32,634 nt of DNA, taken from positions 1 to 32,634 of the forward strand of contig JANQQZ010000104.1 of assembly GCA_028284805.1 (NCBI GenBank), given 5' to 3'. Below, piece by piece: positions 15,688 through 23,448 of this stretch. The notes beneath the pieces were generated by a model. That model was not told the DNA's origin, did no database searches, and was given only the letters and a program-made list of their open reading frames with translations. Position 1 is the stretch's first letter. Every line of letters begins with the position of its first letter. The position numbers were made by a program, and so were the translations under genes. The DNA is from Phycisphaerales bacterium (GTDB lineage: Bacteria; Planctomycetota; Phycisphaerae; Phycisphaerales; UBA1924).

Positions 15688-17679
15688 TTAGCGAGCCTGG
15701 GTGTGCTCGGGAGATGCGGCCGGCTTCGGCTCCGGAGCGGGCACGCTGCCGCTGTCTGCTGCCAGGCGGATGGTCCTGGCGAGACCAGTCGCGTCGAGGC
15801 CGACCTCGGCGAGCTGCCTGGACCGGCTGTCCTGATAGACCCAGCTGTCGGGCAGGCCCACGCGATGCACACGGGCCGCGTCGAGCCGCTGCTCCTGCGC
15901 GGATTCGAGCACCGCTGCGCCGAAGCCGCCAACGACAGAGTGGTCCTCGGCTGTCACCACCGGAACGCCCGCCTGGAGCAGAGACTCGATGAGCTTCGCA
16001 TCGACCGGCTTGGCGAACCTGGCGTCGTAGACCGCGACCCGGTACTCGCCCGAGAGCTGCTGCGCGGCGTCCATCGCTGCGACGGCAGGCGTGCCGTACG
16101 CGAGCACGGCCACATCTGGTGTCTGCCCGGTCCTGACGTCGAGCTCGGGTGTCAGGCATCGTGCCCTGCCGAGTTCGAAGGGCGGTGCGTCGCCGAATCG
16201 GCTTGAGACATCGTCACGCGGGTAGCGGACGGCCGACAGCCCCGCGTCGTACCCGCGCATGAACTCGAGCGCCGCGATGAGGCTGGGCTCGTCGATCGCG
16301 GCGGTGAGCGCCGCGTCGGGAAGCGTGCGCAGGATGGAGACATCGCAGAAGCCGTGATGCACGGCGCCGTCGCCGCCCACGAGGCCCGCGCGGTCGAGGC
16401 AGAGACGCACGGGCAGCCCCTGGAGCGCAACCTCCTGGAACGCCTGGTCGAAAGCGCGCTGCAGGAACGTGCTGTAGACAGCGAAGAAGGGCTTGAAGCC
16501 GGTCTTGGCCAGCCCCGCCATCATGTCCATGGCGTGCGATTCGCAGATACCCACGTCCCACGTGCGGTCGGGGAAGTCTGGCAGGACCTTGTCAATCCCC
16601 GTCCCGCCGGGCATGGCGGCGGTGCAGGCGACGACCTTCTCGTCGCGGGTCATCAGGCCGTGCATCGCCTCGCCGAAGGCGCTGGTGAACGAGCGCCCGC
16701 CCGAGGCGATCTCGACGCGGCAGTTCTGGGTCTCATCGTCCCGGTCGATGCTGAAGGGCTTGGGCGAGTGGAACGTTGTTGCGTCCCCCTCAGCGACGTC
16801 GAGCCCCTTGCCCTTGACGGTCTTGACGTGAAGCACCATCGGGCGGTCGAACTCGCGTGCCTCGGTGAGGAACTCGATCAGCTCGGGGATGTTGTGCCCG
16901 TCGATCGGACCCACGGTCAGGAGCCCGAAGTGCTCGAACCAGGCGTTCTCGGCGAGCATCGCCTTGGTCGCCTCGCCCATGCGGTGGTAGGCATCCTTGA
17001 CGATTGCGCCGCCCGGCATGTTCTTGAGCACCGACTCGCCCGCCTTCTTCAGGCCCGTGTAGGTATGGCTCAGCCGGACGCGGTCGAAGTACTGAGCCAT
17101 CGCGCCCTGGGGTTTGGCGATGGACATGCCGTTGTCGTTGAGGACCACGAGAAACTGGCGGTTGAGCGTGCCCGCGTTGTTCAGGCCCTCCATCGCAACA
17201 CCGTTGACGATCGAGGCGTCTCCGATGATGGTCGCGACTCGTCGTCCGGTGGGGTTGGCCTTGGGGTCGAAGGCCTCGCCGTTGAGTGTGTCACCACGAG
17301 CCATGCCGACGGCGGTGCTGATGCCCGTACCCGCGTGCCCGACCGAAAACTGGTCGTACGCACTCTCGCGCGGCTCGGGGAAGCCTGCCATGCCCTCGCG
17401 CGTGCGGAGCTTGGCCAGCTTGTCGTAACGCCCGGTGACGAGCTTGTGCGGGTAGCACTGGTGCCCCACGTCGAAGAGCAGGCGGTCGTGCGCGAAGTCG
17501 AAGACGTAGTGCATCGCCAGCGTGAGCTCGACGACGCCCAGGTTGGGTGCGAGGTGCCCTCCGGTCTGCTGGACCTGGTCGATGATGGCGGCCCGGATCT
17601 CGGCGGCGAGCTCGGGGAGGCGTTCGACCGGCATGGCGCGGAGGTCGGATGGAGACTGGATCGCGGGCAGGTGTGTCAT
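15688..17679 (-). CDS. dxs: 1-deoxy-D-xylulose-5-phosphate synthase
   Basis: First enzyme of the MEP pathway: condenses pyruvate and glyceraldehyde 3-phosphate with thiamine diphosphate. The 663 residues include FDVGHQCYPHKLVTGR, the ThDP-binding segment IIGDASIVNGVAMEGLNNAG (Gly153-Asp154; most homologues have GDG where this has GDA), the cofactor-activating Glu380 in ICESHAMDMMAGL, YSTFLQRAFDQ and DRAGLVGGDGAVHHG. The ATG at 17679 gives the normal N-terminus (LPAIQSPSDLRAMP); the upstream in-frame extension is low-complexity. An AT-rich promoter region lies at 17762-17779, about 95 bases upstream. The C-terminal tail is Pro/Ala rich. nadK follows and ispA precedes on the same strand. Confidence 0.97.
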   Translation of the reverse strand: MTHLPAIQSPSDLRAMPVERLPELAAEIRAAIIDQVQQTGGHLAPNLGVVELTLAMHYVFDFAHDRLLFDVGHQCYPHKLVTGRYDKLAKLRTREGMAGFPEPRESAYDQFSVGHAGTGISTAVGMARGDTLNGEAFDPKANPTGRRVATIIGDASIVNGVAMEGLNNAGTLNRQFLVVLNDNGMSIAKPQGAMAQYFDRVRLSHTYTGLKKAGESVLKNMPGGAIVKDAYHRMGEATKAMLAENAWFEHFGLLTVGPIDGHNIPELIEFLTEAREFDRPMVLHVKTVKGKGLDVAEGDATTFHSPKPFSIDRDDETQNCRVEIASGGRSFTSAFGEAMHGLMTRDEKVVACTAAMPGGTGIDKVLPDFPDRTWDVGICESHAMDMMAGLAKTGFKPFFAVYSTFLQRAFDQAFQEVALQGLPVRLCLDRAGLVGGDGAVHHGFCDVSILRTLPDAALTAAIDEPSLIAALEFMRGYDAGLSAVRYPRDDVSSRFGDAPPFELGRARCLTPELDVRTGQTPDVAVLAYGTPAVAAMDAAQQLSGEYRVAVYDARFAKPVDAKLIESLLQAGVPVVTAEDHSVVGGFGAAVLESAQEQRLDAARVHRVGLPDSWVYQDSRSRQLAEVGLDATGLARTIRLAADSGSVPAPEPKPAASPEHTQAR

Positions 17680-17761
17680 GCGGGTCTCGGGTTGGCCGTG
17701 CTTGGTTCGCTGGTGCTCTGCCGGGTGTTCGTTGTTGCCCGTACGCCGTTTCGTTTCAGTG

Positions 17762-17779
17762 ATTATTGAAATAATTGTA
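17762..17779 (-). promoter_or_regulatory. Probable dxs promoter -10 with overlapping inverted repeat
   Basis: In an AT-rich patch, minus-strand TACAAT (17774-17779) overlaps the perfect inverted repeat ATTATT-GA-AATAAT (17762-17775). The repeat would cover the transcription start, a classic repressor position. The 11-mer TAATTGTAGCG (17772-17782) recurs exactly at 29359-29369, ahead of the low-GC gene. No good -35 is visible. Confidence 0.45.
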
Positions 17780-17824
17780 GCGTAATCGGCTCGTCCTGGG
17801 TGCTGAGTCTGGGTCGCTGAGAGG

Positions 17825-18712
17825 TTATCGGTCACGAGAGGCGAGGTAGTCCGTGAGTTCGTGGAGAGACTCTGATACAGGGCCAATGCGATCGGCTGCT
17901 GTATGGGCCTCGCCCCGCAGACGCTCGATCTCGCCGCGGGTGCGGTCCACACCGATCAGCCCCGGATAGGTCAGTTTGCCGGCATCCGCGTCCTTGCCGG
18001 TGCGTTTGCCCGCGTGGTCGGCGTGCTGCTCGACGTCGAGCAGGTCGTCGACCGCCTGGAACATGAGCCCGATGGCGTCGCCGAAACGATCGGCGTGCTC
18101 GATGGCTGCGGTGTTCCCGAATCGGGCACCCATGCGGCAGGCGGCCCGGATCAGGGCACCCGTCTTGTGCCGATGGATCCGCTCAAGCTGGGTGAGGCCT
18201 GTTTCGCGCGGGTCGGCGTCGGGCAGGGTGTCGTAGACCTGCCCGGTGATCATGCCCGCGCACCCGGCGGCGAGATCGGCGATCAGGTCACGCGAGAGAG
18301 CCGGTTCCTGGACGCCTCGGGCGAGCGTGTCGTAGGCGAGGCTGAGCAGGGCGTCGCCAGCGAGGATCGCCATCGCCTCGCCCGCATGGACGTGGAGGGT
18401 CGGTTTGCCCCGGCGGAGATCATCGTCGTCGAGAGCGGGCAGGTCGTCGTGCACCAGGCTGAAGGCGTGGATGAACTCGGTCGCGGCGGCGGCAGGCAGG
18501 GCGGTCTGCGGGTCGCCGCCGGCTGCCGCTGCGACGTGCCAGACCAGCAGGGGGCGGAGCCGCTTCCCGCCGTCGAGCACGGCGTAGCGCATCGCATCGC
18601 GCAGCCCGTCCGAGAGCTCGCCGCCAGCGCCGGCATCGTCGATCCGGCTCACGAGCTCTTGCTCGATGATGTCCAGAGGCTCGAGCAGGTGTGATGGGAG
18701 GGCTTCGGTCAC
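17825..18712 (-). CDS. ispA: Polyprenyl (probably farnesyl/geranylgeranyl) diphosphate synthase
   Basis: Head-to-tail prenyltransferase extending DMAPP/GPP with IPP, downstream of the MEP pathway. The 295 residues contain GGKRLRPLL, the first aspartate-rich motif in SLVHDDLPALDDDDLRRGKPT, the Lys-Thr of HRHKTGAL, and the second aspartate motif QAVDDLLDV. The first-motif region closely resembles E. coli IspA (HDDLPAMDDDDLRRG), so a short-chain C15 or C20 product is likely, but the chain length cannot be fixed from this alone. GTG 18712 is the start, preceded by GGAGACCCGC; the dxs start shares GAGACCCGC immediately upstream. It probably forms a transcription unit with dxs and nadK, although dxs has its own promoter signal. 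Confidence 0.93.
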   Translation of the reverse strand: MTEALPSHLLEPLDIIEQELVSRIDDAGAGGELSDGLRDAMRYAVLDGGKRLRPLLVWHVAAAAGGDPQTALPAAAATEFIHAFSLVHDDLPALDDDDLRRGKPTLHVHAGEAMAILAGDALLSLAYDTLARGVQEPALSRDLIADLAAGCAGMITGQVYDTLPDADPRETGLTQLERIHRHKTGALIRAACRMGARFGNTAAIEHADRFGDAIGLMFQAVDDLLDVEQHADHAGKRTGKDADAGKLTYPGLIGVDRTRGEIERLRGEAHTAADRIGPVSESLHELTDYLASRDR

Positions 18713-18741
18713 GCGGGTCTCCGGGGCGGGCGTGCAAGTAT

Positions 18742-18766
18742 GGATGCTACCGGGGGAGTAGCATCC
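18742..18766. promoter_or_regulatory. 9-base perfect inverted repeat in the ispA/exbB divergent region
   Basis: GGATGCTAC (18742-18750) and GTAGCATCC (18758-18766) are separated by CGGGGGA. As DNA it is a plausible operator serving the divergent ispA and ExbB-like genes (61 bases between starts). As RNA on the plus strand it would form a hairpin holding GGGGGA, the nearest purine-rich sequence to the ExbB start, in its loop. Confidence 0.5.
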
Positions 18767-18773
18767 GACGCTG

Positions 18774-19412
18774 ATGGGCGAGTGGATGTCGAGAGCGGGT
18801 GAGATCTTCGGTGCGGCCGGCTGGGTCGGGTGGCCGTTGCTCGTGATGAGCGTGGTCGCGGTGGCCTTGTGCCTGGAGCGGGCTGTGTTCTTTATCCAGC
18901 TTCGGCGCCAACTGCGGGCCGACCGGATTGCCCTGCTAGTACGCTCGCTGTCTGCGAACACGCAGAACGCCCCACGGGTCGCGGCGGGGGGGCTCGTTGG
19001 TGACTTTGTGGAGTCTCTGTTCGCTTCCGCTGGTGCTGGCGCTGTGCAGGACGCGGCGGTCCTCGCCGCCGGTGGGGTCGTCCGTCCCAGGCTCGAGCGG
19101 TTCCTGCCCACGCTCTCGACCGTGATCACCGCCGCACCGATGCTGGGCATCCTGGGAACGGTCACCGGAATCATCCAGAGCTTCGGCTTGCTCGGATCCG
19201 CCGAGGTCGCGCGCGACACCACCGCGATGGCGGCGGGCATCAGCGAGGCGCTCTACACCACCGCGTTCGGGCTGGTGATCGCTCTCGTGGTGCTGTTCCC
19301 CTACAACGCGTTCCGCACCGCCGCGGACCGGGCGCTCGCGACGCTGGAGACCATCGGTGCGGCAGCGATCGAGGGGTCTCAGCCGGCCTCGGCTTCGGAG
19401 AGCAGCGCGTAG
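18774..19412 (+). CDS. MotA/TolQ/ExbB-type proton channel protein, orphan
   Basis: A 212-residue inner-membrane protein with three hydrophobic helices, about 17-36, 112-134 and 160-180, in the ExbB/TolQ order. The conserved second-helix region reads TVITAAPMLGILGTVTGIIQSF and the third ISEALYTTAFGLVIALVVLFPYN, both typical of the family. ExbB proteins normally work with an ExbD and a TonB-like protein; no such gene lies next to it, so the partner must be elsewhere. ATG 18774 is used; ATG 18786 is an alternative, and the only purine-rich sequence upstream (GGGGGA) sits in the hairpin loop at 18751-18757. The last 34 bases overlap the convergent ptsN-like gene. Confidence 0.9.
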   Translation: MGEWMSRAGEIFGAAGWVGWPLLVMSVVAVALCLERAVFFIQLRRQLRADRIALLVRSLSANTQNAPRVAAGGLVGDFVESLFASAGAGAVQDAAVLAAGGVVRPRLERFLPTLSTVITAAPMLGILGTVTGIIQSFGLLGSAEVARDTTAMAAGISEALYTTAFGLVIALVVLFPYNAFRTAADRALATLETIGAAAIEGSQPASASESSA

Positions 19413-19837
19413 ATCTCGGCGGGCGAGCTCGCCTCGTAGATCTTGGTACGGAACTCGGCCTGCATGTGCAGGCGGCTCACCCGGGCGAGGGCCTGGATGT
19501 GGTCGCTCGTCTGATCCGGGCGGCTCGCGAGCAGAACGACGAGCTGGACGGGCTTGCCGTCGATCGCCTCGAACTCGATCGGCTCGGCGGGCTTGCCGAT
19601 GGCCATGACCATCTCGGTGAGCGAGGCGGACTTGCCGTGCGGGATCGCCAGCCCGTGCCCGATGCCTGTGGTGCGGGTCTGCTCTCGGGTCCAGACGGCT
19701 TCTTTGAGCGCGTCGGCGTCGGCGACCTTGTCCTGCTCCGCGAGCACGTCGACGAGTTCGTCGATGACGCCTCGCTTGTCGGTCGCTTGCGTCGGGGCGA
19801 CGACGCACTCGGGCGTGATCAGGTCGGTCAGCTTCAT
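19379..19837 (-). CDS. ptsN: PTS EIIA domain protein, fructose/PtsN type
   Basis: A 152-residue single-domain phosphocarrier. The phosphorylated histidine is His67 in TTGIGHGLAIPHGK, the exact signature of the EIIA-Fru/PtsN family. Later strands LVVLLASRPDQTSDHIQALARVSRL are also typical. No EIIB or EIIC gene is adjacent, so a regulatory (PtsN-like) role is more likely than sugar transport; the usual neighbours rpoN and hpf are absent. The ATG at 19837 has AAGGA about seven bases upstream and a possible TACACT -10 roughly 30 bases before the start. Confidence 0.93.
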   Translation of the reverse strand: MKLTDLITPECVVAPTQATDKRGVIDELVDVLAEQDKVADADALKEAVWTREQTRTTGIGHGLAIPHGKSASLTEMVMAIGKPAEPIEFEAIDGKPVQLVVLLASRPDQTSDHIQALARVSRLHMQAEFRTKIYEASSPAEIYALLSEAEAG

Positions 19838-19895
19838 CTGGATCCTTGCACGGACGGGGGGAAACCGGAGTGTACGCGGCGAGGCGAGGGGCGGG

Positions 19896-21236
19896 TCAGC
19901 CCCGACCGAGCAGCACGCTGAAGGCTCCGTCGACCGAGGACACGGGCCCGCGGGGGGCCGCGGGCAGCGTGCGCCGTTCGCGGTTGGGGCGGAAGCGGTG
20001 CCACTCGCTCGCCCACGCGACGATGTCCTCGTTCTCGATCGGCTCGATGCTGCACGTTGCATACAGGATCGCGCCGCGGGGGGCGAGCAGCGGGACGGCA
20101 TCCGCGATGAGCTGACGCTGGATGCCCGTGAGCCGCTCGAGGGCAGCCCGGGTGCAGCGATAGCGGGCCTCGACGCGTCGGCCCAGCACCCCCGTGTTCG
20201 AACAGGGCACGTCGAGCAGAACGAGATCGGCCCGGCCCGTCAGCTCTGCAGACGCTCGCCTGGGTGGCAGCACCCGGACCCGCTCGTGCCCGGCGAAGGT
20301 CCGCTCAAGCACAGCGAATCGGACGCGGTCGACGTCGGTCGCGATGATCTCGGCTTCCGGGAAGGTCGCGGCGAGCTGGCGGGTCTTCGTGCCTTGTCCC
20401 GCACACAGGTCGGCGACGACACGCGGTGTCAGATCGCGGACGCTCTCGACCGCGCCCGTCGAGGCGGGGTCCTGGACCCACACGTCGTCGCGCTTCTGAA
20501 GCAGCGCCGCGAGGTCGTCGTGGGATGAGGTCCAGAGGGCGTGGTGCTCGTGCAGGTGGGGTGTCGTGGCGCCGATCGGTAGGGCGCTCTGGGCGTTCCG
20601 GGTGAACAGCACGGTGGGGGGGCGTGCGAGCCCGTGCTCACAGATATCGAGGACGTCACGCCGCGAGAGCGTGCGCCGCCAGCGCTTCAGGAGCATGGGA
20701 GGCATGCTGAACCTGGCGGCGACGGCCTCGAGCGGGTCTTCGGGCCAGGCACCCGTGAAGGCGCGTGCTTCACCGTTGGCGAGCGGCAGGGCCTGGTCGT
20801 CGCGGTCGGTGCGCTCGCCGAACTCGCCTGAGAGCTTGCGGAGCACCGCGTTGACCATGCCAGCGGCGCCCGGTCGGATGCGGCGTTTGGCCCACTCGAC
20901 GGCCTCGTCGATCGCCGCGTGCGCTGGGATGCGGTCGAGCAGCGCCAGCTGAGCGGCGCCGACGAGAAGCACGGCACGCATCGAGGGTTCGAGCTCGCGG
21001 AACGGTCGGCTCAGGTGGCGTCCCACGACCCACTCGAGCGTGAGCCAGCGCCGGATCGAGGCCTCGTAGAGCGCATGGGCGAGCGCCGCCTCGCGCGGGT
21101 CCAGCTTCGCGGTGTCGAGATCGAGGGCCTCGATCTCGGGGAAGCGGGCGGCCTGAGCCGAGAGGACGCGGGCGACCAGATCGCGGGCCGTCGCTGCCGG
21201 TGTATCGTCACGTCGGTGTCGGCTCGGTGCGGGCAC
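19896..21236 (-). CDS. rsmB: 16S rRNA (cytosine-C5) methyltransferase RsmB
   Basis: SAM-dependent enzyme that methylates C967 of 16S rRNA. The 446 residues comprise an N-terminal NusB-like RNA-binding helical domain (ARDLVARVL..., AAIDEAVEWAKR, GMVNAVLRKL) and a Rossmann methyltransferase domain with VADLCAGQGTKTRQLA (SAM site), DVPCSNTGV (Cys345; usual motif DAPCS) and YATCSIEPIENE (Cys395, the nucleophile). GTG 21236 lets the protein start just before the NusB domain and is the likeliest start; no Shine-Dalgarno is seen, but TACAGT ends six bases before it. The usual neighbours fmt and def are absent. Confidence 0.93.
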   Translation of the reverse strand: MPAPSRHRRDDTPAATARDLVARVLSAQAARFPEIEALDLDTAKLDPREAALAHALYEASIRRWLTLEWVVGRHLSRPFRELEPSMRAVLLVGAAQLALLDRIPAHAAIDEAVEWAKRRIRPGAAGMVNAVLRKLSGEFGERTDRDDQALPLANGEARAFTGAWPEDPLEAVAARFSMPPMLLKRWRRTLSRRDVLDICEHGLARPPTVLFTRNAQSALPIGATTPHLHEHHALWTSSHDDLAALLQKRDDVWVQDPASTGAVESVRDLTPRVVADLCAGQGTKTRQLAATFPEAEIIATDVDRVRFAVLERTFAGHERVRVLPPRRASAELTGRADLVLLDVPCSNTGVLGRRVEARYRCTRAALERLTGIQRQLIADAVPLLAPRGAILYATCSIEPIENEDIVAWASEWHRFRPNRERRTLPAAPRGPVSSVDGAFSVLLGRG

Positions 21237-21250
21237 GCGGCGACTGTAGC
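21237..21250 (-). promoter_or_regulatory. -10-like box directly upstream of rsmB
   Basis: Minus-strand TACAGT (21243-21248) lies six bases before the GTG, inside the 12-mer GCTACAGTCGCC shared with the gpmI start region (850-861). It supports a leaderless rsmB transcript. Confidence 0.4.
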
Positions 21251-21263
21251 ACTGGAGCGATCC

Positions 21264-22790
21264 GTGCCCGAGACGGTCAGGCGAGAGCGGAAACCGGGCG
21301 GTGTGCTGGGCACGATGCGCATCCGCAAAAAGCTGGTGGTGCTGCACACCCTGTTCTCGGCGACGCTCGCGGTGATCCTGCTCGTCGCGCTCCGCCCAGC
21401 GGTGCTCGGGGTCGTCACCAGCGCGGAGATGGACGAGGCGCTGCTTGCGCTGCGGCTGACGGCGCCGGGTGCGTCGCCGATCGACCCCTCCGTGCGGGTC
21501 TTCCGGGGCACGGCTGAGGATCTTGGGCTGCGAGGCAAGGTGCTCGAGCGGGTCGTCGAGGCGGCGGGCGAGCCTGTGCCCGGGCCGGTCCGGGGGACGG
21601 TGTCGCTCGCGGTCCGCCAGATCAGTGAGGGAGGGCCGGACGCGCCCGCAATCTTCGAGGCGGCGTCGGTCCGGATCTCTGAGGCGAGGCGTGCGGTGCT
21701 GGAGTTGTACGTCTTCGTCGTGCTGGCGGTCCTTGGTGTCTACGCGTTGATCGCGGTTGCCCTGGAACTGCTGGTGCTGCCTCAGACCGTGTACGGCCCC
21801 ATCCGGCGCATCCTCGACGCGGAGCACGCGCTCCAGACCGGCGACACGCGGGGCGAGATCATCGAGGACCGGCACATCCCCGCGGATGAGCTGGGCGAGA
21901 TCATGCGGTCACGGAACGAGTCGGTGCGCACACTGAGGCAGCAGGAGCTCGATCTTGCCGAGGCGCTGCAACGCTTCGAACGCGTCGCGACCGACTTGAA
22001 GAAGAAGAACCATCTGCTCGAGACAGCGCGGCGGAACCTGGCCGATGCCGATCGGCTCGCGAGCCTCGGCATGATGTCCGCGGGCATCGCGCACGAGCTG
22101 AACACACCCTTGACGGTCGTGAAGGGCCTAGCAGAGAAGCTCGTGTCCGACCCCTCGCACGGCCTTCGAGAAGACGAGGCCCAGCTGCTGCGGCGTGTCG
22201 TGACGAGGCTCGAGCGGCTCGGAGAGAGCCTGCTCGACTTTGCGCGCGTTCGACCGCCTGCATGGAAGATCGAACGGCTCGCGCTGCTGGTCGAAGAGGC
22301 GGCGACCCTGGTGAAGCTCGACCGGGAGACGCGGGCCTCACAGATCGTCAGCCGCGTGGACAGCGCGCTCGAGCTGGCCTGCGACGGCGACCGGATCGTC
22401 CAGGTGCTCGTCAATCTGATCCGCAACTCGGTGGATGCGATGCGCGGGGCGGGCGTGGGGTCGCGTGTGACGATCGGTGCCGAGGCGATCGAACGCGAAG
22501 GGGCGGAGTGGATCGCGGTCACGATCAGCGACGACGGGCCCGGGATCGACCCGGGGATGCTCGAGACCCTCTTCGAGCCATTCGTTTCGGCGAGTCTGGA
22601 CGCCCGGGGCACGGGGCTCGGCTTGGCGGTGGCGGAGGGCATCGTTCACGAGCACGGGGGCGTGATCCTGGCCCGGAACCAGGCGGAGGGCACCGGGGCG
22701 GTCTTCGAGGTGGTGCTGCCCGTGGAGGCATCGGCTACGCTGGGCGGCGGCACGGGGGAAGAGGAGGGTGCCGATGACCGATCCGGCTGA
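21264..22790 (+). CDS. Membrane sensor histidine kinase
   Basis: A 508-residue kinase. Two membrane helices (about 20-50 and 147-173) bracket a short extracytoplasmic sensor of about 95 residues with no recognised domain. Then come a HAMP-like/coiled-coil linker rich in Leu/Glu/Arg, the phosphoacceptor helix MSAGIAHELNTPLTVVKG (His277) and the ATPase domain: N box QVLVNLIRNSVDAM, G1 ISDDGPGID, G2 GTGLGLAVAEGI. The HELNTPL wording resembles NtrB/DctB-type kinases. GTG 21264 is chosen because GGAG lies six bases upstream; ATG 21315 is an alternative without a ribosome site. Its 3' end overlaps the response regulator by 17 bases, so the pair is almost surely a two-component system. Confidence 0.93.
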   Translation: MPETVRRERKPGGVLGTMRIRKKLVVLHTLFSATLAVILLVALRPAVLGVVTSAEMDEALLALRLTAPGASPIDPSVRVFRGTAEDLGLRGKVLERVVEAAGEPVPGPVRGTVSLAVRQISEGGPDAPAIFEAASVRISEARRAVLELYVFVVLAVLGVYALIAVALELLVLPQTVYGPIRRILDAEHALQTGDTRGEIIEDRHIPADELGEIMRSRNESVRTLRQQELDLAEALQRFERVATDLKKKNHLLETARRNLADADRLASLGMMSAGIAHELNTPLTVVKGLAEKLVSDPSHGLREDEAQLLRRVVTRLERLGESLLDFARVRPPAWKIERLALLVEEAATLVKLDRETRASQIVSRVDSALELACDGDRIVQVLVNLIRNSVDAMRGAGVGSRVTIGAEAIEREGAEWIAVTISDDGPGIDPGMLETLFEPFVSASLDARGTGLGLAVAEGIVHEHGGVILARNQAEGTGAVFEVVLPVEASATLGGGTGEEEGADDRSG

Positions 22791-23400
22791 AACGAACGCC
22801 GGCGCGCTCCGCGTCGCGGTGCTCGACGACGACAGCGACTTCCGGGAGTACGTGGGCGGCGTGCTGACCGCTCGCGGGCACTCCGCGGAAACGTGCTCGT
22901 CGCAGGACGAGCTGATCGCGCTCTGCGAAGCGGGCCTGCCCGACGTCGTGCTCCTGGACATGAACATGGGGCGGACCTCGGGCTCAGACGTGCTCGCCGA
23001 GCTCCGCGAGCGCTGGCCGCGCCTGTGCGTCGTGGTCGTGACGGGCTACCCCTCGATGGACACCATGCGGGAGACGTTCAAACGCGACGCGTTCGACTAT
23101 CTCGCCAAGCCGTTCTCCGAGGCGGACCTGGATCGCGTGCTCGCCCAGGCGGCCTCGGCGTTCGGGCTCGGGCAGCGTCCGCAGGACCGGCTCCGCGCCG
23201 AGCTCGGTCGGCGGATCCGGCTCGCGAGGACGGACCTCGGCTGGACGCTCAAGGAGCTGAGCGAGACGTCGGGCGTGAGCGTGAGCCAGCTCAGCTCGGT
23301 GGAGCGGGGGACGCACCTGCCGAGCCTGGAGTCGCTGCTCTCCATCGCGGTGGCGCTGCGGACGACGCCCAGCGAATGGCTCCGCGCCGCGGGGTTTTGA
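22774..23400 (+). CDS. Response regulator with receiver domain fused to an XRE-type helix-turn-helix
   Basis: A 208-residue regulator. The receiver domain (about 12-125) has acidic Asp18-Asp20, phosphoacceptor Asp62 (VVLLDMNMG), switch Thr90 (VVVVTGYPS) and Lys112 (YLAKPFS), so it should be phosphorylated by the kinase it overlaps. The C-terminal part (about 138-205) is a Cro/C1-type domain: LGRRIRLARTDLGWTLKELSETSGVSVSQLSSVERGTHLPSLESLLSIAVAL gives the five-helix XRE pattern in full. Usual outputs are OmpR, NarL, NtrC or ActR types; REC-XRE is unusual. ATG 22774 has GAGGAGG six bases upstream; GTG 22768 is less likely. The target genes are unknown. Confidence 0.93.
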   Translation: MTDPAETNAGALRVAVLDDDSDFREYVGGVLTARGHSAETCSSQDELIALCEAGLPDVVLLDMNMGRTSGSDVLAELRERWPRLCVVVVTGYPSMDTMRETFKRDAFDYLAKPFSEADLDRVLAQAASAFGLGQRPQDRLRAELGRRIRLARTDLGWTLKELSETSGVSVSQLSSVERGTHLPSLESLLSIAVALRTTPSEWLRAAGF

Positions 23401-23448
23401 CAGGGATCCAAGTTGACTCCGCGCGGGGGTCCGGCTTTCGTCGCTTGT

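Noticed and set aside
16354-17769. A 471-residue open frame on the plus strand
   Set aside because: Antisense to dxs; no motif and His/Val/Gly-rich shadow composition.
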